64,000 bases of DNA from CAVZVW01 sp963778845 (GTDB lineage Bacteria > Actinomycetota > Actinomycetes > Actinomycetales > Kineosporiaceae): contig CAVZVW010000009.1 of assembly GCA_963778845.1 (NCBI GenBank), forward strand, positions 372,001 through 436,000, read 5' to 3'. The position numbers were made by a program, and so were the translations under genes. The notes under the pieces were generated by a model. The model saw only the letters and a program-made list of their open reading frames with translations, did no database searches and had not been told where the DNA came from. Shown here one piece after another: positions 52,440-61,867 of the stretch; position 1 is the first letter of the stretch; each line of letters starts with the position of its first letter.

Positions 52440-53297
52440 GCGACGGCGCCCCCGACCTCGGCCGCCCCGGCCGGTTGCCGGCAGCGTTCACGACCCCTGG
52501 GTCGTCCTCGTTCAACGACTTCCTCAACGCCCACGCCGCGCACCTGCTGCCCGGCAGGCCGCCCGCTGCCGCCGGGGCCGGCCCCGGAGGTGCCGCACGC
52601 GACGACGATCGTCGCGCTGACCTTCAACGGCGGCGTCCTCATGGGCGGTGACCGCCGCGCCACGATGGGCAACCTCATCGCCCATCGGGAGATCGAGAAG
52701 GTGTTCCCGGCCGACGAGTACTCCTGCGTCGGCATCGCCGGCACGGCCGGCGTCGCGATCGAGATGGTCCGGCTGTTCCAGGTGGAGCTGGAGCACTACG
52801 AGAAGATCGAGGGCACGCTGCTGTCGCTCGACGGCAAGGCCAACCGGCTCGCGACGATGATCCGGGGCAACCTCGGGCTGGCCATGCAGGGCCTGGCCGT
52901 CGTGCCCATGTTCGCCGGCTACGATCTCGAGCACGGCCACGGGCGCATCTTCTCCTACGACGTCACGGGCGGGCGGTACGAGGAGCACGACCACCACTGC
53001 GTCGGCTCCGGGTCGCTGTTCGCCCGAGGTTCGCTCAAGAAGCGCTGGCGTCCCGGCATGGCCGGCGGCGACGCCGTCCGCGTGGTCGTCGAGGCCCTGG
53101 ACGACGCCGCGGACGACGACTCCGCGACCGGGGGACCCGACGGCGACCGGCAGATCTACCCCGTGGTGGCGAGCGTGACGGCCGACGGCTACCGTCGCGT
53201 GCCCGACGACGAGCTCGCTGCGGCGGTGCAGACATTGCGGCGGCGCAGGAGTGCGGCGGGCGCGCGGCGTTCCACAGGCGGGGGTGAGGGGCGATGA
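52436..53297 (+). CDS. prcB: 20S proteasome beta subunit, propeptide and mature part in different frames
   Basis: Catalytic subunit of the 20S core. The GTG at 52436 overlaps pup (GTGA) and begins the propeptide GRPGRLPAAFTTPGSSSFND, then FLNAHAAHLLPGRP. The mature part (TTIVALTFNGGVLMGGDRRA) is in the next frame, starting after PHA. Between them, near 52560-52570, one extra base shifts the frame, at a run of three C in CCGCCCGC. The total of 862 bases is one more than 287 codons. The mature sequence has catalytic N-terminal Thr, Asp in GGDRRA and Lys in REIEKVF. A GTG at 52590 would express only the mature domain. It overlaps prcA by ATGA. Confidence 0.9.
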
Positions 53298-54145
53298 CGA
53301 TGCCCTACTACGTCCCGCCCGAGCAGCTCATCAAGGACCGGGCGGACTACGCGCGCAAAGGGATCGCCCGGGGTCGGTCGGTGGTCGTGCTCGCCTACGA
53401 CGGCGGTGTCGCGTTCGTCGCCGAGAACCCCTCCCGGGCCCTGCACAAGATCAGCGAGATCTACGACCGGATCGGCTTCGCCGCGGTCGGGCGCTACAAC
53501 GAGTTCGAGAACCTGCGCGTGGCGGGTGTGCGCTACGCCGACCTGCGGGGCTACTCCTACGACCGCACCGACGTGACGGCGCGTGGCCTGGCGAACGCCT
53601 ACGCGCAGACCCTGGGCACGGTGTTCATCCAGGAGCAGAAGCCGCTGGAGGTCGAGATCGTGGTGGCCGAGGTAGGCCGCCACGCCGAGGCGGACCAGAT
53701 CTACCGGCTCACCTTCGACGGCTCGGTCACCGACGAGCACGGGTTCGTCGCCATGGGCGGGCAGGCCGAGACCATCGCGACGCGGCTGCAGGAGCGGTGG
53801 CGGCCGGCCATGGCCCTCTCCGACGCGCTGGTGCTCGCCGTCGAGGGCCTGTCCCGCGACGCCTCCGGTACGGGGTCGCGCACCTTGTCCTCGGCCCAGC
53901 TCGAGGTGGCAGTACTCGACCGGGTACGCCCGCGGCGGGCGTTCCGGCGCCTGGCGGGCCCGCTGCTGGAGCGGCTCCTGACCCCCGACGACCCCACCAC
54001 CGACGTGCCGCACACCGACGACCCGCGGCCGGGGGCGCACGACACCCTGACCGGGGCGAACAACGGCGACGCGCCACCGGACCCGACTCCGAAGCGTCGG
54101 CGAACCGACCGGCTCGACGACGAGGAGCTCGGCGGCGAGGGCTGA
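53294..54145 (+). CDS. prcA: 20S proteasome alpha subunit
   Basis: A 283-residue non-catalytic subunit forming the outer rings of the 20S core. It has the alpha N-terminal YYVPPEQLIKDRADYARKGI and the KGIARGRSVVVLAYDGGVAF block. Helices IYDRIGFAAVGRYNEFENLR and ATRLQERWRPAMALSDALVL follow. A Thr/Asp/Arg-rich tail of about 50 residues follows the folded domain and is not conserved. It starts in ATGA overlap with prcB. Confidence 0.95.
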   Translation: MTMPYYVPPEQLIKDRADYARKGIARGRSVVVLAYDGGVAFVAENPSRALHKISEIYDRIGFAAVGRYNEFENLRVAGVRYADLRGYSYDRTDVTARGLANAYAQTLGTVFIQEQKPLEVEIVVAEVGRHAEADQIYRLTFDGSVTDEHGFVAMGGQAETIATRLQERWRPAMALSDALVLAVEGLSRDASGTGSRTLSSAQLEVAVLDRVRPRRAFRRLAGPLLERLLTPDDPTTDVPHTDDPRPGAHDTLTGANNGDAPPDPTPKRRRTDRLDDEELGGEG

Positions 54146-54223
54146 CGCAGTGCCGGCTCGGCGGGGAGGGCCGGCCCGGCGCACAACAGTGCCCGGCTGG
54201 ACCCGGCCACCTAGAGTGGGCGC

Positions 54224-55585
54224 ATGGACCGCCGCATCTTCGGGATCGAGACGGAGTTCGGCGTCACGTGCGCGTTCGACGGGCAGCGCAAGCTGAGCCC
54301 CGACGAGGTGGCGCGTTACCTGTTCCGCAAGGTCGTGTCGTGGGGGCGTTCGAGCAACGTCTTCCTGCGCAACGGAGCCCGGCTCTACCTCGACGTCGGT
54401 TCGCACCCGGAGTACGCCACCCCGGAGTGCGATGACGTCCGCCAGCTCGTCGTCCACGACCGGGCGGGGGAGCGGATCCTGGAGGGCCTTCTCGTGGACG
54501 CCGAGCGGCGGCTGCACGAGGAGGGGATCGCGGGGGAGGTGTTCCTGTTCAAGAACAACACCGACTCGGCGGGCAACAGCTACGGCTGCCATGAGAACTA
54601 CCTCGTGAGCCGGCACGGCGAGTTCGGCAAGCTGTCCGACGTCCTGATCCCCTTCCTGGTGACGAGGCAGATCATCGTCGGGGCGGGCAAGGTGCTGCAG
54701 ACGCCGCGGGGGGCGGTCTTCTGCCTCTCCCAGCGCGCCGACCACATCTGGGAGGGCGTCTCCAGCGCGACGACGCGCTCCCGGCCCATCATCAACACCC
54801 GGGACGAGCCGCATGCCGACGCCGAGCGCTACCGGCGGCTTCACGTCATCGTCGGGGACTCCAACATGTCGGAGACCACCACGCTGCTCAAGGTCGGCGC
54901 CACCGACCTCGTGCTGCGCATGGTCGAGGCGGGCGTCGTCCTGCGCGACCAGACTCTGGAGAACCCGATCCGGGCGATCCGGGAGATCAGCCACGACCTC
55001 ACCGGGCGCCGTCGGGTGCGGCTGGCGAACGGGCGCGAGGCCACCGCCCTGGAGATCCAGGAGGAGTACCTCGCCCGCGCGAAGGACTTCGTGGACTCCC
55101 ACGGCCTGCACACCGACGTCGTCAAGCGGGTCATCGACCTCTGGGAGCGCGGGCTGCGTGCCGTCGCGACCGGCGACCTCGGCCTCGTCGACCGGGAGAT
55201 CGACTGGGTGATCAAGCACCAGCTCGTGGAGCGCTACCGGGCCCGGCACTCCCTGCCCCTGTCCAGCCCGCGGATCGCCCGCCTGGACCTGGCCTACCAC
55301 GACATCCACCGGACCAGAGGCCTGTACTACCTCATGCAGCGGCGCGGTCTAGTGGAGCGGGTCAGCTCCGACATCGAGGTCTTCGAGGCCACGTCCGTGC
55401 CGCCGCAGACGACCCGCGCCAAGCTTCGCGGCGACTTCGTGCGGCGAGCCCAGGAGCGCAGGCGCGACTTCACGGTCGACTGGGTGCACCTGAAGCTCAA
55501 CGACCAGGCGCAACGGACCGTGCTCTGCAAGGACCCCTTCCGGGCGGTCGACGAGCGTGTGGAGCGCCTGATCCAGAGCATGTGA
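54224..55585 (+). CDS. pafA: Pup-protein ligase
   Basis: Ligates the terminal Glu of Pup to lysines of target proteins. Length 453 residues. The start MDRRIFGIETEFGVTCAFDG carries catalytic E9, and D57 is in LYLDVGSHPEYATPE. Both the glutamine-synthetase-like domain (FKNNTDSAGNSYGCHENYLV) and the C-terminal Pup-binding region (KDFVDSHGLHTDVVKRVIDL) are present. It lacks the Dop loop, as expected. The frame is intact. Confidence 0.96.
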   Translation: MDRRIFGIETEFGVTCAFDGQRKLSPDEVARYLFRKVVSWGRSSNVFLRNGARLYLDVGSHPEYATPECDDVRQLVVHDRAGERILEGLLVDAERRLHEEGIAGEVFLFKNNTDSAGNSYGCHENYLVSRHGEFGKLSDVLIPFLVTRQIIVGAGKVLQTPRGAVFCLSQRADHIWEGVSSATTRSRPIINTRDEPHADAERYRRLHVIVGDSNMSETTTLLKVGATDLVLRMVEAGVVLRDQTLENPIRAIREISHDLTGRRRVRLANGREATALEIQEEYLARAKDFVDSHGLHTDVVKRVIDLWERGLRAVATGDLGLVDREIDWVIKHQLVERYRARHSLPLSSPRIARLDLAYHDIHRTRGLYYLMQRRGLVERVSSDIEVFEATSVPPQTTRAKLRGDFVRRAQERRRDFTVDWVHLKLNDQAQRTVLCKDPFRAVDERVERLIQSM

Positions 55586-55596
55586 CTCAGGGATCA

Positions 55597-56706
55597 TCAC
55601 CCACCAGAGTTCGGCAGCAGGGTGGCAGCGTGCCGACCTGCCGCAGCCGACGCCAGGAACGCCGCAGCGTCGTGGTCCAGGCTCCGGCCCATGGTCGACA
55701 GGGGGACGGGCACGTGCTCCAGGGCCGGGCGAAGCCCCGAGAGGTCGACGTCGACCAGCCGGTGACGACCCGCCGGCGGTCCCAGCGCACGCACCTCGTC
55801 CATGACCTGTGCGCCCAGGGGGCCCTCCAGGAGGGGCACAGGCACGTCCGCCGGCACCAGCGCCACCCGCCCGAAGGCGGTGAGGCTGTGATGCGAGACA
55901 CCGCGATGCCGCTCCCGCGGGTCCGCGCCCGACACCCTCAGCGCGGCCACGGGGCGCCCGCCCAGCACCCCCGCAGCGTTGACCGCCTCCCCGGCGGCCA
56001 CGCCGGAGAAGCCCCACCGCGTGCCCGTGCCCAGGTTGCCCGGCCCCTGCGTGACGACGGCGACGTCCGCGCCCACCACGTGCCTGGCCGCGAGCAGCGC
56101 CGACTGGACGGTGACCGCCTCCAGGTCACCGCCGAACGCCTGGCCCGCGCTGATGCACGAGTGCACCCATCCGGCATCTCGCAGCCCGGACACCGTACGG
56201 GAGAACCACGCCGGCAGCGCGCCGCCGTCGCTCATCACGTAGGCCACCCGAGCCGAGGGTGCGCGCTCCCGCAGGCCCGCCACGATCGCCGGCAGGGCCG
56301 AGTGCAGGTCGGCGACCACGACGGGCATGCCTGCCAGGTCGTCGGCCTCGGCGAGCACGTCATGGTGCGGGGACCCCTGCTCGTCGACCCCCTGCACGTT
56401 CGCCTGGAGGGGCGTGTACCGGGCCTTCACCAGGTGCCCTGGCCCGAGCACCTGGTGCACGGGTGGCCGGTTCGGCAGGGCCACCACGAGGGCGAGGCCG
56501 CCGGTGCCCAGGCCGAGCTCGAGCGCAGCGGTGTTCAGCAGCACCAGGTCGCCCACCTCGGGGCGACCCACCAGCGCGGGGTACGCCAGCGCCGAGCAGG
56601 ACGACACGGCACCCGTCACGGGGTCGTAGACGTCCACCTCGTACTCCACCGCACCGGGCCACTCGCGCCGCCGCGCGACGACACGCCCCTCCCGCCACAG
56701 GATCAC
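55597..56706 (-). CDS. DUF3866-family protein
   Basis: A 369-residue protein, minus strand, convergent with pafA. It starts VILWREGRVVARRREWPGAV at a GTG; longer frames reading through pafB are not real. Recognisable blocks are LALVVALPNRPPVHQVLGPG, HLVKARYTPLQANVQGVDEQ, PVVVADLHSALPAIVAGLRE, AYVMSDGGALPAWFSRTV, CISAGQAFGGDLEAVTVQSA and TQGPGNLGTGTRWGFSGVAA. This family sits beside pafA/pafB in many actinomycetes without a known function. It faces pafB across 48 bp. Confidence 0.85.
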   Translation of the reverse strand: MILWREGRVVARRREWPGAVEYEVDVYDPVTGAVSSCSALAYPALVGRPEVGDLVLLNTAALELGLGTGGLALVVALPNRPPVHQVLGPGHLVKARYTPLQANVQGVDEQGSPHHDVLAEADDLAGMPVVVADLHSALPAIVAGLRERAPSARVAYVMSDGGALPAWFSRTVSGLRDAGWVHSCISAGQAFGGDLEAVTVQSALLAARHVVGADVAVVTQGPGNLGTGTRWGFSGVAAGEAVNAAGVLGGRPVAALRVSGADPRERHRGVSHHSLTAFGRVALVPADVPVPLLEGPLGAQVMDEVRALGPPAGRHRLVDVDLSGLRPALEHVPVPLSTMGRSLDHDAAAFLASAAAGRHAATLLPNSGG

Positions 56707-56754
56707 CCGTCCACCTCCGACTCCGGCGAGGCTACTCGGGTAGCGTGCACCGCG

Positions 56755-57816
56755 ATGCCGCCTCGAACCCTCTCGGCGCACCGTACCGAGCGCCTCCTGA
56801 ACCTCGTGATCTGCCTTCTGGCCACCCGGCGGTGGCTGACGAAGGACCAGATCCGCACGGCCGTGCCGCAGTACGAGGAGTGCGAGACCGACGAGGCGTT
56901 CGACCGGATGTTCGAGCGGGACAAGGAGGACCTGCGCGAGCTCGGCGTCCCGCTGGTCACCGGCTCCGACAGCTCCTGGTTCGACGACGAGCTCGGCTAC
57001 CGCATCGACGCCAAGACCTACGCCCTGCCCGAGGTCGAGCTCTCCGCGGAGGAGCTGGCGGTGCTCGGTCTGGCCAGCCGGGTCTGGCAGCAGGCGAGCC
57101 TTGCCGGACCGGCGGCCCGGGCGCTGGTCAAGCTGCGTGCCCTCGGGGTGGAGACCGAGGAGGACTCCCTGGTGGGCGTCGAGCCGCGGGTACGCACCGT
57201 CGAGCCGGCGTTCGACCCCCTCTACGCCGCGACCCGCGACCACGCACCGGTCCGCTTCGCCTACCGCAAGCCCTCCGGTGAGGTCGCACAACGCCACGTC
57301 GAGCCCTGGGCCATGACCAGCCGAAGCGGCCGCTGGTACCTCGTCGGCCGCGACCGCGACCGCGAGGCCTCGCGAGCCTTCCGCCTCTCGCGCGTCGAGG
57401 GGCCCGTGCGGCGCAGTGGCCCCGCCGGCTCCTACGACGTGCCTGCCGACCTCGACGCGAGGGCCATGGTCGCAGGCCTGCCGACCAGTGCCGACGAGCG
57501 GCTTGCCGTCCTGCGGGTCCGCGAGGGGCGTGGCGGGTTCCTGCGGCGTCGCGCGGCGGCCGCCGAGCCGGCGCCGGAGCCGGGCTGGGACGTCGTCCGG
57601 CTGCGTGTCGGGGACGTCGGGATGCGCGCGGACGAGCTCGCAGGCTACGGCCCCGACGTCGTCGTGCTCGAGCCGCCCGACCTTCGTGACGCGGTCGTGC
57701 GCCGGCTGCGCGCAGTGCTGGCCGGGCCGAACGCCGGGGGGCCGGGCGCCGAGGGACAGGGCGTCGAGGGACAGGGCGTCGAGGGACAACGCGCCGGGTC
57801 GCAGGCGCCGCGATGA
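56755..57816 (+). CDS. pafB: WYL-domain transcription regulator PafB
   Basis: A 353-residue protein with an N-terminal winged helix (RTERLLNLVICLLATRRWLT, KDQIRTAVPQYEECETDEAF, DRMFERDKEDLRELGVPLVT), a WYL domain in RFAYRKPSGEVAQRHVEPWA with GRWYLVGRDRDREASRAFRL, and a C-terminal extension region. The last 25 residues are repetitive (EGQGVEGQGVEGQ). PafB pairs with PafC, the next gene, which overlaps its stop (ATGA). In mycobacteria PafBC activates DNA-damage genes. Confidence 0.93.
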   Translation: MPPRTLSAHRTERLLNLVICLLATRRWLTKDQIRTAVPQYEECETDEAFDRMFERDKEDLRELGVPLVTGSDSSWFDDELGYRIDAKTYALPEVELSAEELAVLGLASRVWQQASLAGPAARALVKLRALGVETEEDSLVGVEPRVRTVEPAFDPLYAATRDHAPVRFAYRKPSGEVAQRHVEPWAMTSRSGRWYLVGRDRDREASRAFRLSRVEGPVRRSGPAGSYDVPADLDARAMVAGLPTSADERLAVLRVREGRGGFLRRRAAAAEPAPEPGWDVVRLRVGDVGMRADELAGYGPDVVVLEPPDLRDAVVRRLRAVLAGPNAGGPGAEGQGVEGQGVEGQRAGSQAPR

Positions 57817-58784
57817 GCGTCGGCGCGACCGTCCGCCTCTCGCGGCTGCTGGCGATGGTCCCGTGGCTGCTTCGCCGCCAGGGTGTCCCGCTGGAGGAGG
57901 CCGCCCGGCACTTCGAGATCAGCGAGGAGCAGCTGGTGGCCGACCTCGAGCTGCTGTTCGTCTGTGGGACCCCGGGCCACATGCCCGACGACCTCATCGA
58001 GGCCGACTGGGAGTCCGGTCGGGTCTACCTGGACAACGCCGACGCCATCGCCCGGCCCCTGCGGCTGGGGCTGGACGAGGCGGTGGCACTGCTGGCCGGC
58101 CTGCGCACGCTCGCGGAGGTGCCGGGCCTGCACGATCGCGACGCGGTCGAGTCCGCGCTCGCCAAGCTCTCCGCCGCGGCGGGCGAGGTGGCCGCGGCGG
58201 CCGCCGGCACGGTCAGCGTCGACCTGACCCAGGGCGCGGCCGAGGCGGCTCTGACGGCTGCGCGAGAGGCCCTGCGACGTCGCAGGCGGCTGCGGATCGA
58301 CTACCTCGTACCGAGCCGGGACGAGACGACGCGCCGCGACGTCGACCCCATGCGACTGATCTCGACCGCTGGGCACTGGTACCTGGAGGCGTGGTGCCAC
58401 CGCGCCGACGGCGTGCGGCTGTTCCGGGTCGACCGGGTCGTGGACATCACGGTGCTCGACGTGGACGGCACCCCTCCGCGGGTGGCCGTCTCCCGCGACG
58501 TGGACGAGGGCCTCTTCCGCCCCTCACCGGACGACACCCTGGTCACCCTGGACCTGGACCCTGCGGCGGCCTGGGTCGGCGACTACTACCCGGTCGACCA
58601 CATGGAGGAACGCGCCGACGGCTCCCGGCGCGTGCGCCTGCGGGCGGCGTCGCCGGACTGGGTGCCCCGCCTTGCCCTGCGTCTGGGAGGACACCTCCGC
58701 ATCGTGGCGCCGCGCGACCTCGCCGAGCTCACCGCCGAGCGCGCCCGCCAGGCGCTGGCCGCGTACGAGCCCGAGCCGGCCTGA
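57813..58784 (+). CDS. pafC: WYL-domain transcription regulator PafC
   Basis: A 323-residue WYL protein, partner of PafB. The helix-turn-helix reads SRLLAMVPWLLRRQGVPLEE, then AARHFEISEEQLVADLELL. The WYL domain has RIDYLVPSRDETTRRDVDPM and HWYLEAWCHRADGVRLFRVD. The C-terminal part ends ERARQALAAYEPEPA. The start overlaps the pafB stop, so the two are co-translated. Confidence 0.93.
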   Translation: MSVGATVRLSRLLAMVPWLLRRQGVPLEEAARHFEISEEQLVADLELLFVCGTPGHMPDDLIEADWESGRVYLDNADAIARPLRLGLDEAVALLAGLRTLAEVPGLHDRDAVESALAKLSAAAGEVAAAAAGTVSVDLTQGAAEAALTAAREALRRRRRLRIDYLVPSRDETTRRDVDPMRLISTAGHWYLEAWCHRADGVRLFRVDRVVDITVLDVDGTPPRVAVSRDVDEGLFRPSPDDTLVTLDLDPAAAWVGDYYPVDHMEERADGSRRVRLRAASPDWVPRLALRLGGHLRIVAPRDLAELTAERARQALAAYEPEPA

Positions 58785-58956
58785 CCGCAGCCCTGCCGGA
58801 GGGTGCTGCGCAGCCCGCCGTGTGGGCAGGGACTTTCTCCCCGTATGTCCTCCTGGTGAACCGGGAAGAATGGCCGCGCGTACTTAAGGAAACCGTCCTG
58901 ACGGTCGACAGGATCTGTGTCGAAACCAGGGACGGTCACGCGGGAGGTGACTCGAC

Positions 58957-59319
58957 ATGACGACCATCAAAGCGTCCTGCCCCAGCTGCGGAGACGTCGA
59001 GCTCACCCCCACCCAGGTCCGCCTCGTCGTGTGCTCGGTGACGAGCTGGTCCTACTACGCCTTCACGTGCACGACATGCCAGGACGAGGTGCGCAAGCCC
59101 GCCGGGCGCGACGTGGTGGCTCTGCTCGTCTCCGGGGGCGTGGTCGCCGAGCCGTGGAACATCCCGGCGGAGGCGCTGGAGGAGCACAGCGGACCGGTGC
59201 TGACCTATGACGACGTGCTCGACTTCGCGTTGTGGCTGAACGCTGCGGACCTCGTGTCCGCGGCGGCCGGCGCCAGCGGGCCCACCGGCCCGTGGACGAC
59301 GTCCGACACGATCGCCTGA
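58957..59319 (+). CDS. Small protein with zinc-ribbon-like Cys pairs
   Basis: A 120-residue protein. Two Cys pairs (KASCPSCGDVEL and FTCTTCQDEV) 30 residues apart suggest a zinc ribbon. The rest is mixed helix and strand, with YDDVLDFALWLNAADLVSAA near the end. Similar proteins occur between pafC and tatA in actinomycetes; function unknown. It ends in a 9-bp repeat that contains its stop codon. Confidence 0.75.
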   Translation: MTTIKASCPSCGDVELTPTQVRLVVCSVTSWSYYAFTCTTCQDEVRKPAGRDVVALLVSGGVVAEPWNIPAEALEEHSGPVLTYDDVLDFALWLNAADLVSAAAGASGPTGPWTTSDTIA

Positions 59320-59401
59320 CCGGCCTGACCGGCCTGACCGGCCTGACCGGCCTGACCGGCGCCTCACCCTGCCTCACCTGACCCGCCTGACCGGCCTGAC
59401 C
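59314..59401. repeat. 9-bp tandem repeat (CCGGCCTGA), about nine copies
   Basis: Five exact copies of the 9-bp unit and about four altered ones run from the last codons of the zinc-ribbon gene towards the next gene. The TGA inside the first unit is the stop codon, so copy-number change would not alter the upstream protein. Confidence 0.9.
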
Positions 59402-59435
59402 CGCGGTCGTCATCTGCGGCGCTACCCTGACGGCC

Positions 59436-59720
59436 GTGCTGTGGTTCCTCGTGTGGGTCGTGCTCGGGCTGGTCGCGGTCGGGGTGCTCGCGCTGGTGGG
59501 GCGGTCCCTGTGGCGCAAGTCGGCCGCGCTGGCCCGTGAGCTGGGGGAGGCGGCCGAGCGGCTCTCGGACGTCACGGAGGCGCTCAGCGCGGCGTCGCAG
59601 CCCCCACCGGCCCACCCAGGCGTGTTCGCCAGCCCTGCCGGCCTGAGGGCCGAACGGTATGCAGCCAAACGTCAGCGCCTGTGGGCAGCGCGCCGCGCGC
59701 GTTTCTGGGGGCTGGACTGA
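59436..59720 (+). CDS. Small membrane protein of unknown function
   Basis: A 94-residue protein with one N-terminal membrane helix (LWFLVWVVLGLVAVGVLALV), then a charged, probably helical region (WRKSAALARELGEAAERLSD) and a basic end. It starts with GTG just after the 9-bp repeats and precedes tatA. No family is recognised with certainty. Confidence 0.6.
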   Translation: MLWFLVWVVLGLVAVGVLALVGRSLWRKSAALARELGEAAERLSDVTEALSAASQPPPAHPGVFASPAGLRAERYAAKRQRLWAARRARFWGLD

Positions 59721-59805
59721 GCACCGTGTGCGGAAGGGCGACCCGGGGACCTCGCGACGACGTAGCATGGCAGGAGAGCACCGTCTGCACCCGGAAGGAC
59801 CTGCC

Positions 59806-60075
59806 ATGCGTGGTCTGTTCGAGGGATGGCACCTTGTCGTCCTCGCCGTCGTCATCGTCCTGCTGTTCGGCGCCAAACGGCTGCCGGACGCGGCGCGCGG
59901 GCTCGGCCGGTCGCTGCGGATCTTCAAGTCCGAGGTCAAGGAGATGCAGGAGGACGACCGCCGCCGCACACCTGGCACGACCGTCCCCCCAGCCCCAGAG
60001 CCGCTCGAGGGCCGCGTGATCGACGGCGAACCAGGCCGTAACGCCTCGCCCACCGAGCAGCGCCGGGACGTCTGA
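59806..60075 (+). CDS. tatA: Sec-independent protein translocase TatA
   Basis: An 89-residue pore-forming subunit of the twin-arginine translocase. The membrane helix is HLVVLAVVIVLLFGAKRLPD, with the FGAKRLP hinge, then the amphipathic helix AARGLGRSLRIFKSEVKEMQ, and an acidic tail. GGAAGGAC precedes the ATG. Followed by tatC 14 bp downstream. Confidence 0.95.
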   Translation: MRGLFEGWHLVVLAVVIVLLFGAKRLPDAARGLGRSLRIFKSEVKEMQEDDRRRTPGTTVPPAPEPLEGRVIDGEPGRNASPTEQRRDV

Positions 60076-60089
60076 GCGTCCCCCCAGCC

Positions 60090-60911
60090 GTGGCCCTCAT
60101 CACGGCGAAGCGGCAGTCCAAGGACCCCGAAGGGCGGATGCCGCTCCGCGAGCACCTTCGGGAGCTGCGCAGGCGGCTGATCCGGGCCGGGCTGGCGATC
60201 CTGCTGGCCTCGGTCGTCGGGTGGTTCCTCTACGACCCGCTGCTGGCCGCGCTGATCCGGCCGTTGCAGGCCAGCTCGCACGGCGCCGGGACGATCACGG
60301 GCCTGAACTTCGACGACGTGGCGGCGCCGTTCAACCTCAAGCTGAAGCTGTCGGTCTACATCGGGCTGGTCATAGCCAGCCCCGTCTGGCTCTACCAGGT
60401 GTGGGCGTTCCTCGTTCCGGGTCTCACCCGGCGCGAGAAGCGGTACGCACTGGGCTTCGTCGCCGCAGCGGTCCCGCTGTTCCTCGGTGGGATCGCTCTG
60501 GCCTGGGTGGTGCTCCCGAAGGCGATCCACTTCTTCTTCGACCTGACGCCGAACGGCGGCTCCAACCTCATCGGCGCCGACACCTACCTCACGTTCGTCA
60601 CTCGCCTGATGCTGGCCTTCGGCATCGCGTTCGTCATCCCGCTGTTCCTGGTGGCCCTCAACCTGCTGGGTGTGGTCAGTGCGGTGCAGCTGGCCAAGAG
60701 CTGGCGCGTCGCGGTGTTCCTCAACTTCCTGTTCGCTGCCATCGCCTCGCCCTCGCCGGACTGGGGGTCCATGGTCGCCTTGGGCCTGGCCATGGTGGGC
60801 CTGTACGCGGCGGCGGTCGGCGTCGCCTGGGTCGTCGACCGGGGTCGCGCGCGCCGGGCGGCGGCGAGCCCCCTGGCCGGCCTGTCCGACGACGAGGCCA
60901 GCCCGCTGTAG
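60090..60911 (+). CDS. tatC: Sec-independent protein translocase TatC
   Basis: A 273-residue membrane protein, the twin-arginine signal receptor. It starts GTG, with RMPLREHLRELRRRLIRAGL before helix 1. Six helices are present. The FDDVAAPFNLKLKLSVYIGL region and PVWLYQVWAFLVPGLTRREK are conserved, with the Glu/Arg signal-binding cytoplasmic loop. The end is short and basic. It forms an operon with tatA. Confidence 0.95.
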   Translation: MALITAKRQSKDPEGRMPLREHLRELRRRLIRAGLAILLASVVGWFLYDPLLAALIRPLQASSHGAGTITGLNFDDVAAPFNLKLKLSVYIGLVIASPVWLYQVWAFLVPGLTRREKRYALGFVAAAVPLFLGGIALAWVVLPKAIHFFFDLTPNGGSNLIGADTYLTFVTRLMLAFGIAFVIPLFLVALNLLGVVSAVQLAKSWRVAVFLNFLFAAIASPSPDWGSMVALGLAMVGLYAAAVGVAWVVDRGRARRAAASPLAGLSDDEASPL

Positions 60912-60921
60912 CCTGCGCGCC

Positions 60922-61854
60922 GTGACAAGTCCCCGCATCGCACTCGCGGTCAACCCGACGTCGGGCAAGGGTCGCGGAGCCCGGGCCGGCGCCGCGGTGA
61001 CCCGTCGCTTCGGGGACGGCGGAGCCGACGTCGTCGTGCTGGCGGCGGGCAGTGCCGAGGAGCTCACGATGCACTGCCAGGACGCCGTCTCCTCCGGGGT
61101 GGACGCGCTCGTGGTCGTCGGCGGCGACGGGATGGTCCACCTCGGCGCGAACATCGTGGCCGGCACGGACGTCCCCCTGGGGATCGTGCCCGCCGGCACC
61201 GGCAACGACGTCGCGCGGGGGGTGGGCCTGCCGGTGGGCGACTGGGAGACCGCCGCCCGGGTGGTACTGCGCGGGCTGTCCGACAGCGGCGCGGCGACGC
61301 GTCGCATCGACGGCGTCCGGGTGACCGCCGCCTGGGGGACCCGCTGGTTCGTCGGAGTGCTGGGCGCCGGGTTCGACGCCGTCGTCAACGAGCGCGCCAA
61401 CAGCTGGCGACGCCCGCGCGGGCACCTGCGCTACGACCTGGCCATGCTGCGAGAGCTGCCCGTCTTCACCCCGAGGACCTACTCGATGACCCTCGACGGG
61501 CAGCGCTGGGACACCCCGGCGATGCTCGTGGCCGTGGGCAACGGCCCCTCCTACGGCGGCGGCATGCGCGTGTGCCCGGACGCGCGGATGGACGACGGCC
61601 TCCTCGACGTGCTCGTGGTCGAACCGATCAGCCGGCTCGAGTTCGTCCGCATCTTCCCCCGGGTCTACAAGGGGACGCACGTCTCGCACCCGAGGGTCGT
61701 CGTCCGCCGGGGGAGGACCCTCACGATCGACGCGCCGGGGATCGTCGGCTACGCCGACGGCGAGCGGCTCGGACCGCTGCCGCTGGCCTGCGAGACCGTG
61801 CCCGGGGCGATCCGCGTGCTCGCCCCCGCAGTCGGTGGCGGCGGCCCGCGCTGA
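60922..61854 (+). CDS. Diacylglycerol/lipid kinase (DgkB-like, DAGK catalytic domain)
   Basis: A 310-residue soluble lipid kinase. It opens IALAVNPTSGKGRG and has ALVVVGGDGMVHLGANIVAG (DAGK GGDG motif; GMV replaces the common GT), LGIVPAGTGNDVARGVGLPV, and the metal-site block YGGGMRVCPDARMDDGLLDV. The GTG start is 10 bp after tatC. It probably phosphorylates diacylglycerol or a similar lipid. Confidence 0.9.
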   Translation: MTSPRIALAVNPTSGKGRGARAGAAVTRRFGDGGADVVVLAAGSAEELTMHCQDAVSSGVDALVVVGGDGMVHLGANIVAGTDVPLGIVPAGTGNDVARGVGLPVGDWETAARVVLRGLSDSGAATRRIDGVRVTAAWGTRWFVGVLGAGFDAVVNERANSWRRPRGHLRYDLAMLRELPVFTPRTYSMTLDGQRWDTPAMLVAVGNGPSYGGGMRVCPDARMDDGLLDVLVVEPISRLEFVRIFPRVYKGTHVSHPRVVVRRGRTLTIDAPGIVGYADGERLGPLPLACETVPGAIRVLAPAVGGGGPR

Positions 61855-61867
61855 GTACCCTGCAGCC

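Noticed and set aside
55582..57816. Single long ORF joining the DUF3866 region and pafB
   Set aside because: The first half is antisense to DUF3866; pafB homology starts at ATG 56755.
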